64,000 bases of DNA, taken from assembly GCF_003626635.1 (NCBI RefSeq), contig NZ_RAZT01000004.1:310001-374000 (forward strand), in the 5' to 3' direction. Positions 8,665 to 17,540 of this stretch are shown here, piece by piece. A model generated the notes under the pieces. The model had not been told where the DNA came from, made no database searches, and worked only from the letters and a program-made list of their open reading frames with translations. Position numbers and translations under genes: made by a program. Source of the stretch: Micromonospora musae. Lineage in GTDB: Bacteria > Actinomycetota > Actinomycetes > Mycobacteriales > Micromonosporaceae. Each line of letters begins with the position of its first letter. Positions within the stretch are counted from its first letter, which is position 1.

Positions 8665-9618
8665 TCAGACCGTCGGCGTGCCGGCCTTCGCCGCGGAGGT
8701 CCTGCCGGCCGTCGCGGCCGCCTCGGCCTCGGCGATGATCAGCCGTTCCTCGTCGCGGTGCTTGCGGTACTGCTGGAACGACCACGCGAGGGCGGCGGCC
8801 CAGGCGACGTAGATGACGGCGTAGCAGGCGTAACGGACGCCGTCGGAGGCGTCGATCCAGTCGCTGCGCAGCAGGGTGCGGGTGTTGGTGAGGACGATGA
8901 TGCCGCCGACGGCCGAACCGAGGACGCGGGGCGGGATGTGCCGGACCAGCCAGGCGGCGATCGGGGCGGCGATGATGCCGCCGATGAGCAGCGCGGCGAC
9001 CCACGTGTAGTTGACCCCCTCGGACCCGATGCCGATGATGAACCCGACGCTGGCGGCCACGGCGACGAGGAACTCGCTCGTGTCGATCGAACCGATGGTC
9101 TTGCGAGGTTCGAGCCGGCCGCTGGCCAGGATGGCCGGCGTGCCGACCGGGCCCCACCCGCCGCCGCCCGTGGAGTCGACGAACCCGGCGACCACGCCCA
9201 GGGGTGCGAGGAACCGCTTGCGCAGGGGCTTACCGAGATTGCCCTTGGGCAGGCCGACCGCGGTGAAGCGGACCAGGATGTAGAGGCCGAGGGCGAGCAG
9301 GATGATCGACATCAGCGGCGCGGCGGTCTCGGTGGAGAGGCTGGACAGGAACGTGGCTCCGGCGAACGCGCCGACCGCACCGGGTATGCCGATCTTCGCG
9401 ACGACCTTCCAGTCGACGTTGCCGAACCGCCAGTGCGAGGCGCCGGAGACGAGCGTGGTGCCGATCTCGGCGAGGTGGACGGTGGCCGACGCGGCGGCGG
9501 GATTGGTGCCGATGGCCAGCAGCAGGGTGGTCGAGGTGACGCCGTAGGCCATGCCGAGGCTGCCGTCGACGAGCTGTGCGCCCAGGCCGACCAGGGCGAG
9601 CAGGAGCAGTCTTCGCAC
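8665..9618 (-). CDS. TauE/SafE-family anion exporter
   Basis: This 317-residue polytopic membrane protein has about eight helices and the family's repeated signatures near the N-terminus (GLGAQLVDGSLGMAYG) and in the middle (GVVAGFVDSTGGGGWGP, then GSIDTSEF). TauE/SafE proteins export sulfite, sulfoacetate and other small anions. The GTG start was chosen because it follows GGAGAA at good spacing and begins with the first membrane helix, while the upstream extension is Arg/Pro-rich and non-membrane. No sulfur gene lies beside it. An imperfect palindrome about 85 bases upstream may be an operator. Confidence 0.92.
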   Translation of the reverse strand: MRRLLLLALVGLGAQLVDGSLGMAYGVTSTTLLLAIGTNPAAASATVHLAEIGTTLVSGASHWRFGNVDWKVVAKIGIPGAVGAFAGATFLSSLSTETAAPLMSIILLALGLYILVRFTAVGLPKGNLGKPLRKRFLAPLGVVAGFVDSTGGGGWGPVGTPAILASGRLEPRKTIGSIDTSEFLVAVAASVGFIIGIGSEGVNYTWVAALLIGGIIAAPIAAWLVRHIPPRVLGSAVGGIIVLTNTRTLLRSDWIDASDGVRYACYAVIYVAWAAALAWSFQQYRKHRDEERLIIAEAEAAATAGRTSAAKAGTPTV

Positions 9619-9930
9619 GAGTTCTCCAATCGGGGGTGGGGAGGTGGCGAGTCGGGCGGCGCTGCCCGGCCGGCGGATCGGTGCGGGTGATCTGACTACT
9701 ATTCCTACTTGTTTGGTGGAGAATACGGTCGGCATGGAGGTAGGGCAATACCCCGTTCGACTCCGCCTCGCGGGCGTAGTGACCGTGATCGTCGTCCGCC
9801 ACGGTGGCCGGGCTCCACACACGACCGACTCGCCGCTGCTCCGCCCTGGTCATCCATCGGCGGTGGCTCGGCCGACACGTCCGTCGCCCGGCGGGCCCGT
9901 GCGGAAAGCGGTCTGGCGTAGCGTGCAGTC
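9619..9930. other. 312-base divergent intergenic region
   Basis: This region lies between the TauE/SafE gene (minus) and the DUF1232 gene (plus). Apart from the palindrome listed separately I see only a short AT-richer stretch near 9695-9730, likely promoter DNA for the exporter, and no convincing gene. Confidence 0.4.
9701..9724. promoter_or_regulatory. Imperfect palindrome upstream of TauE/SafE gene
   Basis: ATTCCTAC ... GTGGAGAAT are near-complementary arms around a 7-base spacer in the most AT-rich part of the gap. The placement suits an operator for a repressor of the exporter. The regulator's identity is not known; an Rrf2/CymR-type sulfur regulator is only a guess. Confidence 0.3.
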
Positions 9931-10320
9931 GTGCGTACCTGGCTGATCGGTCTCGGCGTCGCCGCCGCCTGCCTGGTCGCGACCTGGGCGCTGCTTCTGC
10001 TGCTGGCTCGCCGCCTACCGCCCGGCACCGCCCGGGACCTGGCCGCGTTCGTCCCCGACTGCGTGACCACCGTCCGCCGGCTCCGCAAGGACCCCCGTGT
10101 GCCCGGCCGGGCGCGGCTCGCCATCATGATCGCCGGGCTGTGGGTGATGAGCCCGATCGATCTGATCCCCGAATTCCTCCCGATCATCGGTCCCCTCGAC
10201 GACATCGTCGTCATCGCCCTGGCGCTGCGTTACGCCGCACGTCAAGTGCCTCGCGACGTGCTGCTCGGCGCCTGGCCCGGAGATCCACGCCTGCTCATCC
10301 GGCTCCTCGGCGGGCGATAG
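9931..10320 (+). CDS. DUF1232 (YkvA-like) membrane protein
   Basis: This 129-residue protein has an N-terminal hydrophobic helix (residues 4-26) and the DUF1232 core with its hallmark MSPIDLIPEFLPIIGPLDDIVV at about residues 70-92. The family is small, membrane-associated and of unknown function. The GTG start is the only one that gives a normal N-terminus, and no strong ribosome-binding site precedes it. The gene stands alone between the sulfite-type exporter and the nickel unit. Confidence 0.85.
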   Translation: MRTWLIGLGVAAACLVATWALLLLLARRLPPGTARDLAAFVPDCVTTVRRLRKDPRVPGRARLAIMIAGLWVMSPIDLIPEFLPIIGPLDDIVVIALALRYAARQVPRDVLLGAWPGDPRLLIRLLGGR

Positions 10321-10540
10321 CTCCCATCGTCCGGCACTCCACGGACGAGTCCGCGCGGCCGGGCGCGCAGCGGGCCGCCGAGCGCTAGCAAGGTGCCTCG
10401 GGTCGATGAAGCGCCGACGTGGCTGATCAACACACTGTTCACACCGCGGTCCTCTGCTCATCACTGGCTCGGACCTGCCCGTTTCCGAAGGCTCGCCAGA
10501 CTCGCTGCGGTTCGACACGACAAGACCCGGAGCGTTCTCC

Positions 10541-11257
10541 TTGCCCCCGCACCGCCGTCGTCGTTGGCGCGGCGCGGTGTGCGCCCTCGCGCTGGCGGCG
10601 TTCGCCGTCACCGCCGCCGTCACGGCCGCGCCCGCGCCAGCGGCCGCTCACCCGTTCGGTGACCCGCAGACCGTGGACGTCGCGCGCGACGAACAGCGGC
10701 CCGACGTCGTACGCGTACGCTGGCGCGTCGGCGGCCCCGACGACCTGACCCTGCTCGGCGTCTCCCTCGGCCTGCTGCCGAAGGACCGCGTCCTCTCCGA
10801 CGGAAACGTCGACTACCAGTACTCGGATCCCGGGCTGGTCGGGGCGTCCGAGAAGTTCCCGGCCTACCTGCTCGAACGGATCACGGTCACCGGTGACGGG
10901 CAGCCCTGCGTCGGCAGCGTCGAGCCGCCCAGAGCGCTCGCCCGAGCCGGCGCGACCGCCGACTTCACCTGCCCCGGACCGGTCGAGACCGCCACGGTCC
11001 GCATGCGGATGCTCACCGACCTGAACTCCGCGTACCGCGCGCTCGCCACCGGCCCCAACGGCCAACGCGAGGTGTACGACTCGGTCCAGGAATCCCACGA
11101 CTGGGTCCTCACCGGCGGGCCGGCATCGCAGAGCGCCAACCTCGGCCGCAGCGCCGCCGTCCAGCTCGCCGCCGTGGCGGCCGGCACCCTGCCGGTCGTG
11201 GTGGTGGCGCTGGTGCTGCTCCGCCGGTTCAACCGTCGCCGAAAGGTCGCCGCATGA
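10541..11257 (+). CDS. Exported, C-terminally anchored protein of a nickel/cobalt efflux unit
   Basis: This 238-residue protein has a Sec signal peptide (RRRRWRGAVCALALAAFAV ... APAAAHP). An extracytoplasmic domain of about 160 residues with a Cys pair (QPCVG and DFTCPG) comes next, and then a C-terminal helix with an Arg/Lys tail. A TTG start is inferred from the GGAG upstream and the signal peptide that follows. It overlaps the NicO/RcnA gene by four bases (ATGA). In actinobacteria such proteins sit beside NicO transporters and are presumed to bind or present metal outside the membrane, although the mechanism is unproven. Confidence 0.8.
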   Translation: MPPHRRRRWRGAVCALALAAFAVTAAVTAAPAPAAAHPFGDPQTVDVARDEQRPDVVRVRWRVGGPDDLTLLGVSLGLLPKDRVLSDGNVDYQYSDPGLVGASEKFPAYLLERITVTGDGQPCVGSVEPPRALARAGATADFTCPGPVETATVRMRMLTDLNSAYRALATGPNGQREVYDSVQESHDWVLTGGPASQSANLGRSAAVQLAAVAAGTLPVVVVALVLLRRFNRRRKVAA

Positions 11258-12090
11258 CACCCCTCGCCGCCGTCCAGGCAGCGTCCGTTCCGGACCAGCT
11301 CCAGGACCTCATCCACTCGCCGGGCGTGACACCGCTGGCCTTCCTGCTCGCGTTCGTCGCGGGCGCCGGCCATGCGGTCGCGCCGGGGCACGGCAAGAGC
11401 CTGGCCGCGGCGTACCTCGTCGGCTCGCGCGGGCGCGTCCGGGACGCCGCCTGGCTGGGCGGCTCGGTCGCCGCCATGCACACGATCTCGGTGCTGGTGA
11501 TCGGGGTCGCGTGGACGTTCCTCTCCCTCGCGAACGTCATCCGGATGGAGGCGCTCACCACCTGGCTGCAACTCGCCGCCGGCCTGGTCGCCGTGGCCAC
11601 CGGCGTCTGGCTCGTCCGTCGGCACCTGCGGGGCGGCGGTCACGGGCACAGCCACGACCACGGCCACTCCCACAGCCACGACCACGGGCACACCCACGAT
11701 CACGGGCACAGCCACGAGCACGGGCACACCCACGATCACGGGCACAGCCACGAGCACACCAAGCGGCCGGGCCTGCTCATGCTCGGCATCTCCGGCGGTC
11801 TCGTGCCCTCGCCGTCCGCCTTCCTCGTCCTGGTCACCGGCCTCTTCCTCGGCCGGGCCGCCTTCGCGCTGCTCCTGGTGCTGACCTTCGGGGTCGGCAT
11901 GGCCGTCGTCCTCTTCGGCGTCGGCCTGCTCGCGATCGCCGGCAACTCGGTCGTCGTCCGTGGCGCGAACTCGCACGCCCTCCTGCGACTGGCCACCCGC
12001 GTCGCCCCCGTGCTCGCCGCCGTCGGCATCACCGCGCTCGGCCTCGGCATCACCACGGTCGCGGCGGCCCACCTCACCACCGTCGCCTGA
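11254..12090 (+). CDS. NicO/RcnA-family nickel/cobalt transporter with His-rich loop
   Basis: This 278-residue membrane protein has the NicO motif HAVAPGHGK in its first helix pair and a second conserved region near GLVPSPSAFLVLV. A long His-rich loop spans about residues 128-168, made of GHSHDH/GHTHDH/GHSHEH units that should bind Ni2+, Co2+ or Zn2+. RcnA-type members export nickel and cobalt. It is translationally coupled to the exported protein before it. Its last 17 bases overlap the end of the convergent CopD-CtaG gene. The DNA of the His loop carries two perfect 36-bp tandem repeats. Confidence 0.9.
   Translation: MTPLAAVQAASVPDQLQDLIHSPGVTPLAFLLAFVAGAGHAVAPGHGKSLAAAYLVGSRGRVRDAAWLGGSVAAMHTISVLVIGVAWTFLSLANVIRMEALTTWLQLAAGLVAVATGVWLVRRHLRGGGHGHSHDHGHSHSHDHGHTHDHGHSHEHGHTHDHGHSHEHTKRPGLLMLGISGGLVPSPSAFLVLVTGLFLGRAAFALLLVLTFGVGMAVVLFGVGLLAIAGNSVVVRGANSHALLRLATRVAPVLAAVGITALGLGITTVAAAHLTTVA
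11686..11757 (+). repeat. Perfect 36-bp tandem repeat (two copies) in the His-rich loop
   Basis: Two identical adjacent 36-base units (11686-11721 and 11722-11757) each encode GHTHDHGHSHEH. Similar but diverged units precede them. Copy number could change by slippage or recombination without breaking the frame. Confidence 0.9.
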
Positions 12091-14194
12091 TCTCACCGCC
12101 CCGGGTCCGGTCGTCGGCGGATCGGCTGGCGTCGGCGAGGAAGGCGTTGTACCGGGCCAGGTCGTCCTCCTCGCCGGTGGCCGCGGCCCGGTCGGCCGCG
12201 CGGTCGAGGCGGGCCTGTTCGCGCTGGTCGGCGCGGATCCACTGGCGGACGAGGAGGGCCATCACGAACGCGGCCGGAAGCTCCCCGAACGCCCAGGCGA
12301 TGCCGGCGCCCAGCTGCTGGTCCTCCAGCAGGGGCGCCGCCCAGCCGGGGTGGACCGAGACGTACCAGTCGGGAGCGATGACCGTGGTGGTCTGCATGAG
12401 CGCGAGGCCGAAGAAGCCGTGCACCATCATCGCGATCAGGTGGACGAGCACCAGGATGGGGTGGGGAACCCGACGGCGGCCGGGGTCGATGCCGATGAGC
12501 ACCCAGAACAGCAGGTGACCGGAGACCACGAAGTGCGCGACCATGGCGAGGTGGCCGAGGTGGGAGCGCATCAGGGTGCCGAGCAGGTCGCTGAAGTACA
12601 GGCCGAAGAGGCCGCTCGTGTAGAGGGCCAGTGCGACCACGGGATGGGTCAGCAGCCTGGTGGATCGGCTGTGCAGGGCGCGCAGTAGCCACTCCCGGGC
12701 GCCGCGGACCTGCGGGTCGGCGGGCCGGCGCAGGGCACGCAGGGCGAGGGTCACCGGGGCGCCGCCGACGAGCAGGATCGGAACCACCATGGAGAGCACC
12801 ATGTGCTGCGCCATGTGGGCGCTGAACAGGACGTACGCGTAGCGGGCGAAGCCGAGCCCGGTGAACGCGGCGAACACCAGCAGCCCGGCCAGCCAGCTCG
12901 CGGTGCGGGCCGTCGGCCAGGAGTGCCCGGCCCGACGCAGCCGCCGCACACCGGCCAGATAGGCGTACGCCCCGACGGCGGCCACGGTCAGGAAGAACAG
13001 GTCCGGCAGGGGCCGGCCGAGCAGGTTGCCCGGCGTGGGCGCCGCGGGCATGGGGAAGCCGAGCAGTTCCGTGATCGGATCGGCGTCGACCGGGTCGGAC
13101 GCGACCGGGGTGGGGCTGCGCGACAGCGCCACGGCCAGGCCGAAGGTCGCCGCGAAGAGCACCAGCTCGCCGGCCGCCAACCGGGCGAACGCGCCCCGCC
13201 GTCCGGCGCGCAGCGCGGGCAGCGTCCCCGAGCGGTGTGCCGCACCGACGAGGCCCAGGACCGTCAGGGCGAGGAGCTTGCCGCAGACCAGCCACCCGTA
13301 CCGGGACTGCCAGAGCTGCTCCACCGCGCCCAACCGCACGGCCGCGCTGGCCAGGCCGCTGACCGCCACGGCGACGAAGCAGCCCAGGGCGAGGCGACTG
13401 TATCGGGCGGCCGCCTCGGCGAGCTGTCGACTGCGGCGGACCATCAGCAGCGCGGCCAGGGCGCCGACCCAGAGCGCGGCGGCCAGGATGTGCAGCACGA
13501 GGCTGCTCACCGCGGTCTGGTGATTGCCGGCCCCGGCCGCGTGTCCGGTGAACGCCGGGGGCGTCACGGCGACGAGGGCGAGCAGCGCCGCCGTGGCCGC
13601 GAGTCCGCGCGACACCCCCACCCGGGCCAGCACCGCCACGGTCACGGCCAGTCCGGCCTGGAGCAGCAGGGCCTGCCCCTGGGCGATCGAGGAGGCGAAG
13701 CTGAGCACGGTGGCCGGGCTGAGCCGCTGAGGCGGGACGCCCAGGAGGTCCGAGACCGTCAGCGTGATCAGGGTCAGCGCGGCGGCCGCCCAGCCGGCGG
13801 CGAGCGGCCCGGCCCGGCGCAGCAGCAGCCAGCCGTGCGGCGACACGCTCGACCCGTCCCCCGGTAGCAGGAACGCGGCGGTGACCAGCAGCCCCACGGT
13901 CACGGTGGCGAGCGCGTCACCGAGCAGCCGGATCGATGGCAGCGCCCACGTGGTGACGGGCCCGGGATCGGGGAGGCCGGGGATCGCGACCGCGAGCGCG
14001 CCGCCGGCGCGCAGGGCGATCACCAGCACCGCGGCGGCGGCCGCCGCGGCCGCGAACGGGACGAGGGCCGCCCTGCTGCCGAAGCGGTGGCCGGGTCCGG
14101 GCGCCTTGACGCTCGGGACGTCGCGGACCGCCGTCGCGGGAGACGCGTCCGGGGTACGGGACGGCTCAGCCTGGGGCGAGCGGATGTCTGACAT
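12074..14194 (-). CDS. CopD-CtaG fusion: copper transport and cytochrome oxidase assembly membrane protein
   Basis: This 706-residue polytopic protein has about fourteen helices. After a soluble N-terminal tail of some 45 residues, the first half holds a CopD-type region (FTGHAAGAGNHQTAV ... WVGALAALL ... GKLLALTVLGLVGAAHR). The second half is a Caa3_CtaG domain with conserved His and Met residues (HMAQHMVLSM, HLGHLAMVAHFVVSGH, MMVHGFFGLALM). Together these import copper and hand it to cytochrome c oxidase or other extracytoplasmic copper enzymes. It is the last gene of the PCu(A)C-DyP-CopC-CopD operon and begins 54 bases after CopC. Its 3' end overlaps the convergent nickel transporter. Confidence 0.92.
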   Translation of the reverse strand: MSDIRSPQAEPSRTPDASPATAVRDVPSVKAPGPGHRFGSRAALVPFAAAAAAAAVLVIALRAGGALAVAIPGLPDPGPVTTWALPSIRLLGDALATVTVGLLVTAAFLLPGDGSSVSPHGWLLLRRAGPLAAGWAAAALTLITLTVSDLLGVPPQRLSPATVLSFASSIAQGQALLLQAGLAVTVAVLARVGVSRGLAATAALLALVAVTPPAFTGHAAGAGNHQTAVSSLVLHILAAALWVGALAALLMVRRSRQLAEAAARYSRLALGCFVAVAVSGLASAAVRLGAVEQLWQSRYGWLVCGKLLALTVLGLVGAAHRSGTLPALRAGRRGAFARLAAGELVLFAATFGLAVALSRSPTPVASDPVDADPITELLGFPMPAAPTPGNLLGRPLPDLFFLTVAAVGAYAYLAGVRRLRRAGHSWPTARTASWLAGLLVFAAFTGLGFARYAYVLFSAHMAQHMVLSMVVPILLVGGAPVTLALRALRRPADPQVRGAREWLLRALHSRSTRLLTHPVVALALYTSGLFGLYFSDLLGTLMRSHLGHLAMVAHFVVSGHLLFWVLIGIDPGRRRVPHPILVLVHLIAMMVHGFFGLALMQTTTVIAPDWYVSVHPGWAAPLLEDQQLGAGIAWAFGELPAAFVMALLVRQWIRADQREQARLDRAADRAAATGEEDDLARYNAFLADASRSADDRTRGGEIRRRW

Positions 14195-14248
14195 GTGCTT
14201 CGACCTCGGCAGTGGGGAACGGCGGAAGAGCGCTTCCGCGTGGTGGGG

Positions 14249-14806
14249 TCAGGCTGTGCCCCGGCGTCGCCGGAGCAGCACCACACCCCCGGCGACGACG
14301 ATCACGAGGAGTACTCCGGCCGCGAGGGGCCACGGGCCGGCTCCGGCGGATCGGCCGGACGAGGTGGCCGGGCCGGCGGCGTCCGGAGTGGAGACGGCCG
14401 GTGCGGGACTCGCGCTCGGGTCGTCGACCGTGAAGGCGTAGGAGCCCTGCACGGGATGCCCGTCGGCGGAGACGACGCGGTAGGCGACGGTGTACGCGCC
14501 GTTCGCGAGGGGTCGGTCGATCGTCACGGTCCCCGTCGCATCGGCGACGACGGGCGCGCCGGTCGGAACCTTCCGCTGCTCGGCGTCGCTGAGCACGATG
14601 GTGGTGAAGGCCGGATCCAGCTTCTGCAGGAACGTCAGGCTGATCCGCGTCGGCGGCGCGGTGAGGCGAGCGGCCGCGGCGGGTTCGGACGCCCGGAGTG
14701 TGTTGTGCGCGGCGGCCGGCGAGGCGGGCGCCACCAGCACCGCCACGGCGACCAGCAGTGCGGCGATGCGGGCGGCGGCGTGGGGACGACGAGGACGTGT
14801 GCTCAT
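14249..14806 (-). CDS. copC: CopC-domain copper-binding protein, membrane-anchored
   Basis: This 185-residue protein has a Sec signal peptide ending APASPAAAH, so that mature residue 1 is His (HNTLRASEP), the copper ligand position typical of CopC. The beta-sandwich domain includes LTFLQKLDPAFTTIVL and the second conserved motif SADGHPVQGSYAF. A C-terminal helix and RRRR tail anchor it in the membrane. The ATG was chosen because it starts the signal peptide directly. It lies between the DyP peroxidase and the CopD-CtaG fusion, and probably passes copper to the latter. Confidence 0.93.
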   Translation of the reverse strand: MSTRPRRPHAAARIAALLVAVAVLVAPASPAAAHNTLRASEPAAAARLTAPPTRISLTFLQKLDPAFTTIVLSDAEQRKVPTGAPVVADATGTVTIDRPLANGAYTVAYRVVSADGHPVQGSYAFTVDDPSASPAPAVSTPDAAGPATSSGRSAGAGPWPLAAGVLLVIVVAGGVVLLRRRRGTA

Positions 14807-14832
14807 GGTCTGTCTTTCCCGGTCGGTGTCGC

Positions 14833-16047
14833 TCAGCCGAGCAACTGCTGGCCGATCCAGCCGCCTTCGGGGCAGCCGGGTGGGATGGCGAAGACGGCGG
14901 AGCCGATCGGAGTGGTCCACTCGTTGAGCAGGTCCCGTTCGGCCAGGCGTCGCTGGATGGGCAGGAACTGGCGGGTGACGTCGGCCTGGTACGAGGTGAA
15001 GATCAGGCCGCTGTCGGCGTGCCCGTCGGCGGTCGGCGTGCCGTCGTAGTTGTACGGGCGGCGCAGGATCTTCTGCCGGTCGTCGGTGACGTGGGCGCGG
15101 GTGAGGTGGGAGAAGTCGGGGATGACGGTGAGCCCGTCGGGCCCGGTGGCGGCGAAGTCGGGTTCGTCGTGCTCGGCCGTTCCGGTGAGCGGGGCGCCGG
15201 TGTCGAGGCGTCGGCCGACGGCGAGTTCCCGGTCGGTGCGGCCGAGCAGGTCCCAGGTCTCCAGGTTCATGCTGATCCGGCGGACGACCAGGGTGGTGCT
15301 GTCGCGTAGCCACGCCGGCCCGTCGGGCACCCACACGGCCGCGTCCGTCGGCGCGCCCGGCGTCGGATTGGCGGTGCCGTCGAGCTGCCCGAACAGGTTC
15401 CGCTGCGTGCGGCCGGGCTCGGCGCCGGCGGCGCGCCGGAAGCCCTGCTGCACCCAGCGGACGGCCGCGAACGGTCGGCTGTCCTTGATCACGACCCGCT
15501 GCGCGTGGGCGACGGTGAGCGGGTCGTCGGCGCAGATCTGGAGCAACAGATCACCGCCGGACCAGCGCGGTTGGAGCCGGTCGATGCGGAACGCGGGCAG
15601 CTCGGCCACCGACGGCGGTCGCCGGTCGCCGAGGCCGGCGGCGGCGTAGAGGCCGGGGCCGAAGCCGAAGGTGACGGTCAGTCGAGCGGGGAGGAGCCCG
15701 AGCTCTGGTTCGGTGTCGGCCAGCGCGGGCCGACCCCGGGTGAGCCGGGCGGCGTCGTCGGAGAGCAGGCGGAGCAGTCGGCCCAGCGCGGCCCGGTCGG
15801 TGCCGGGCTTGAGGGTGAACGCCACGAACGTGGCGTGCGCCTGCGGTTCGGTGGCCACCCCGGCCTGCCGGGCGCCGTGGAAGGGCTCCACCGCGCCGCC
15901 GACCTGCGCCACCGGCACCTGCACGGCACCCGGCCCGTCGGCGGTCAACCGCAGCGTGGCGGCCCCGGTGAGCGCACCCCCGGTGGCCAGGGCGCTGCCG
16001 GTGAGCAGGCCACGCCTGCTCACCGGTCGATCGGAGGTCGTGGTCAC
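14833..16047 (-). CDS. Tat-exported DyP-type heme peroxidase
   Basis: This 404-residue protein begins with a twin-arginine signal (SRRGLLTG). It carries the DyP hallmark GQLDG at residues 220-224 with catalytic Asp223, the likely heme-binding His314 in PDFSHLTRAH, and an ILRRPYNYDG motif. It belongs to the secreted EfeB/DtpA-like class. The gene overlaps the PCu(A)C gene by four bases (ATGA). In Streptomyces a Tat-exported DyP (DtpA) is needed to mature the copper radical oxidase GlxA and is encoded with copper chaperone genes. The same pairing here suggests a role in copper-enzyme maturation rather than dye breakdown. Confidence 0.94.
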   Translation of the reverse strand: MTTTSDRPVSRRGLLTGSALATGGALTGAATLRLTADGPGAVQVPVAQVGGAVEPFHGARQAGVATEPQAHATFVAFTLKPGTDRAALGRLLRLLSDDAARLTRGRPALADTEPELGLLPARLTVTFGFGPGLYAAAGLGDRRPPSVAELPAFRIDRLQPRWSGGDLLLQICADDPLTVAHAQRVVIKDSRPFAAVRWVQQGFRRAAGAEPGRTQRNLFGQLDGTANPTPGAPTDAAVWVPDGPAWLRDSTTLVVRRISMNLETWDLLGRTDRELAVGRRLDTGAPLTGTAEHDEPDFAATGPDGLTVIPDFSHLTRAHVTDDRQKILRRPYNYDGTPTADGHADSGLIFTSYQADVTRQFLPIQRRLAERDLLNEWTTPIGSAVFAIPPGCPEGGWIGQQLLG

Positions 16048-16634
16048 GAGACCGGGCTCGTGCTCGTTCCCGGCGTGGTGGACATGCCCGGCATCGGCTC
16101 GCCGTGGCCGGGGTCGTAACTCTCCTGCGCGCCGGTGAACGGCTTCGCCACCGCCTGGAACGTCTGGGCCTTCCCGTCGGCGAAGGTGAGCGTGAAGGTG
16201 AGCTGGTCACCGGCCTTCACCGGCTGCTTCAGGTCCATCAGCATCAGGTGGTCGCCGCCGGGCTCCAGCGTCGTGCTGCTGTGCGCCCTGACCACGATGC
16301 CGCCCTGCTTGGGCTGCATCACCATCTTCCCGTCCTTCATGGTCATCTCGTGCAGCTCCATGGGGGACACCTCGGTGGCGGCCGCGGTGACCGTGACGTC
16401 GCTGTTCCCGTCGTTCACGAGCGTGCCGAACGCCGCGGTCATCCCGGTGTCGGCCGCCTTGACCCACGGGTCGCGGATGCCGAGCACACCGGCCGGAGTG
16501 CTGGCCGACGCCGACGGGCTCGGCTCCGCCGCCGACGACTGGCCGCAGCCGGCCGCGCCGAGCGCGAGGCAGGCCGCCGCGGCGGCGAGCAGGTGGACGC
16601 GGCGACGTCGGCTGCCGACGGTCGTGCTGGACAT
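16044..16634 (-). CDS. PCu(A)C-family copper chaperone lipoprotein
   Basis: This 196-residue protein has a lipobox (ALGAAGC) and a Ser/Pro linker, followed by a PCu(A)C domain with the copper motif: LHEMTMKDGKM and, about 21 residues later, GGDHLMLM. It also has a Met/His-rich tail (GHGEPMPGM). Such proteins bind Cu(I) outside the membrane and deliver it to cytochrome oxidase or, in Streptomyces, to extracellular copper enzymes. It is the first gene of the four-gene copper operon and should set its promoter. The gap upstream is AT-richer than its surroundings. Confidence 0.93.
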   Translation of the reverse strand: MSSTTVGSRRRRVHLLAAAAACLALGAAGCGQSSAAEPSPSASASTPAGVLGIRDPWVKAADTGMTAAFGTLVNDGNSDVTVTAAATEVSPMELHEMTMKDGKMVMQPKQGGIVVRAHSSTTLEPGGDHLMLMDLKQPVKAGDQLTFTLTFADGKAQTFQAVAKPFTGAQESYDPGHGEPMPGMSTTPGTSTSPVS

Positions 16635-16901
16635 GGGCGTTCCCTTCAGCGATGGACCTGTTGCCCGTTGGTCGATTACGGCAAAAGGAAAGTTCCTGGG
16701 CGAAAGTGATTGATTTCACCGGCCGTCCGGGGAACTTCCGGGTCAACCGGCCCGACGGCCACCGGCCCGTACCGGTGAAGCCCCGGCGCTGTGCAGACAG
16801 CCGGGTAGTCGTTCCGTGGCGGGTCCTGGTTCCCCGGCGCGAGCGGCATCGGATACCGGAAGGTCGGGAACTATCCGTGCCCGTCGGCCGACCTTCACCA
16901 C

Positions 16902-17498
16902 ATGGGCGCTTGGTCAGGCACGGTCATCACGACGTGGGCGCAGCGCGCGGCCGTCGTCGCCAACACCGACTTCGGGAGACTCTCCGACCTGGAGGCGCTG
17001 CTCGCCGATGCGGCGTCCTTCGAGCTGCCGGCGGGCCCGGACGACCTGACGCTGGCCCGTACCGCCGCCGCCGGCCTGCGGGAGGCGTTCCTCCGTGCCG
17101 GTGACGGCGATGCCGGCGGCAGCGCGGCGACCCTGAACATGGTCATGGCCCGGTTGTACGCGCGACCGCGGGTGACCGTCGACGACGAGGGTTGGCGGAC
17201 CTACGTCGCCGGACGTGGTGGCTCGCCAACCGCCGAGTATCTGGCCAACGCGGCCTGGGGGCTGGCGCAGTGGGTCGGCCAGTACGGCCCGGACCGGCTC
17301 GGTCGGTGCCGGGCGTCGAGATGCCGGTCGGTCTACCTGGTCCGCCGCTGGGCCGCCCAGCGGCGCTACTGCAGCGAGCGATGCGCCAACCGGATGTACG
17401 CGGCGGCGTTCCGCAGGCGACAGGCCGGGCTCGGTCAACCGGCCACCGACGAGGGGCACGCCCCGGCGGATCGCCCGCTTCCAGCGGCGCGCGGCTGA
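16902..17498 (+). CDS. CGNR zinc-finger protein
   Basis: This 198-residue protein has an all-helical N-terminal domain (residues 1-125) and a C-terminal CGNR-type zinc finger, with Cys residues in RCRASRCRSVYLV and RRYCSERCANR. CGNR proteins (ABATE domain plus zinc finger) are presumed DNA-binding stress regulators and are abundant in actinobacteria. The canonical CGNR tetrad is CANR here. The ATG gives a short normal N-terminus. It converges on the ABC importer operon. Confidence 0.88.
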   Translation: MGAWSGTVITTWAQRAAVVANTDFGRLSDLEALLADAASFELPAGPDDLTLARTAAAGLREAFLRAGDGDAGGSAATLNMVMARLYARPRVTVDDEGWRTYVAGRGGSPTAEYLANAAWGLAQWVGQYGPDRLGRCRASRCRSVYLVRRWAAQRRYCSERCANRMYAAAFRRRQAGLGQPATDEGHAPADRPLPAARG

Positions 17499-17540
17499 GG
17501 GGGCCCCGCCCGGGGAGAGCGGCCGGTCGCGGGGGCCGGC

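Noticed and set aside
11641..11760. Short tandem repeats considered as a CRISPR array
   Set aside because: The units are contiguous, in frame and encode a His-rich loop in a NicO transporter; there are no spacers and no cas genes.
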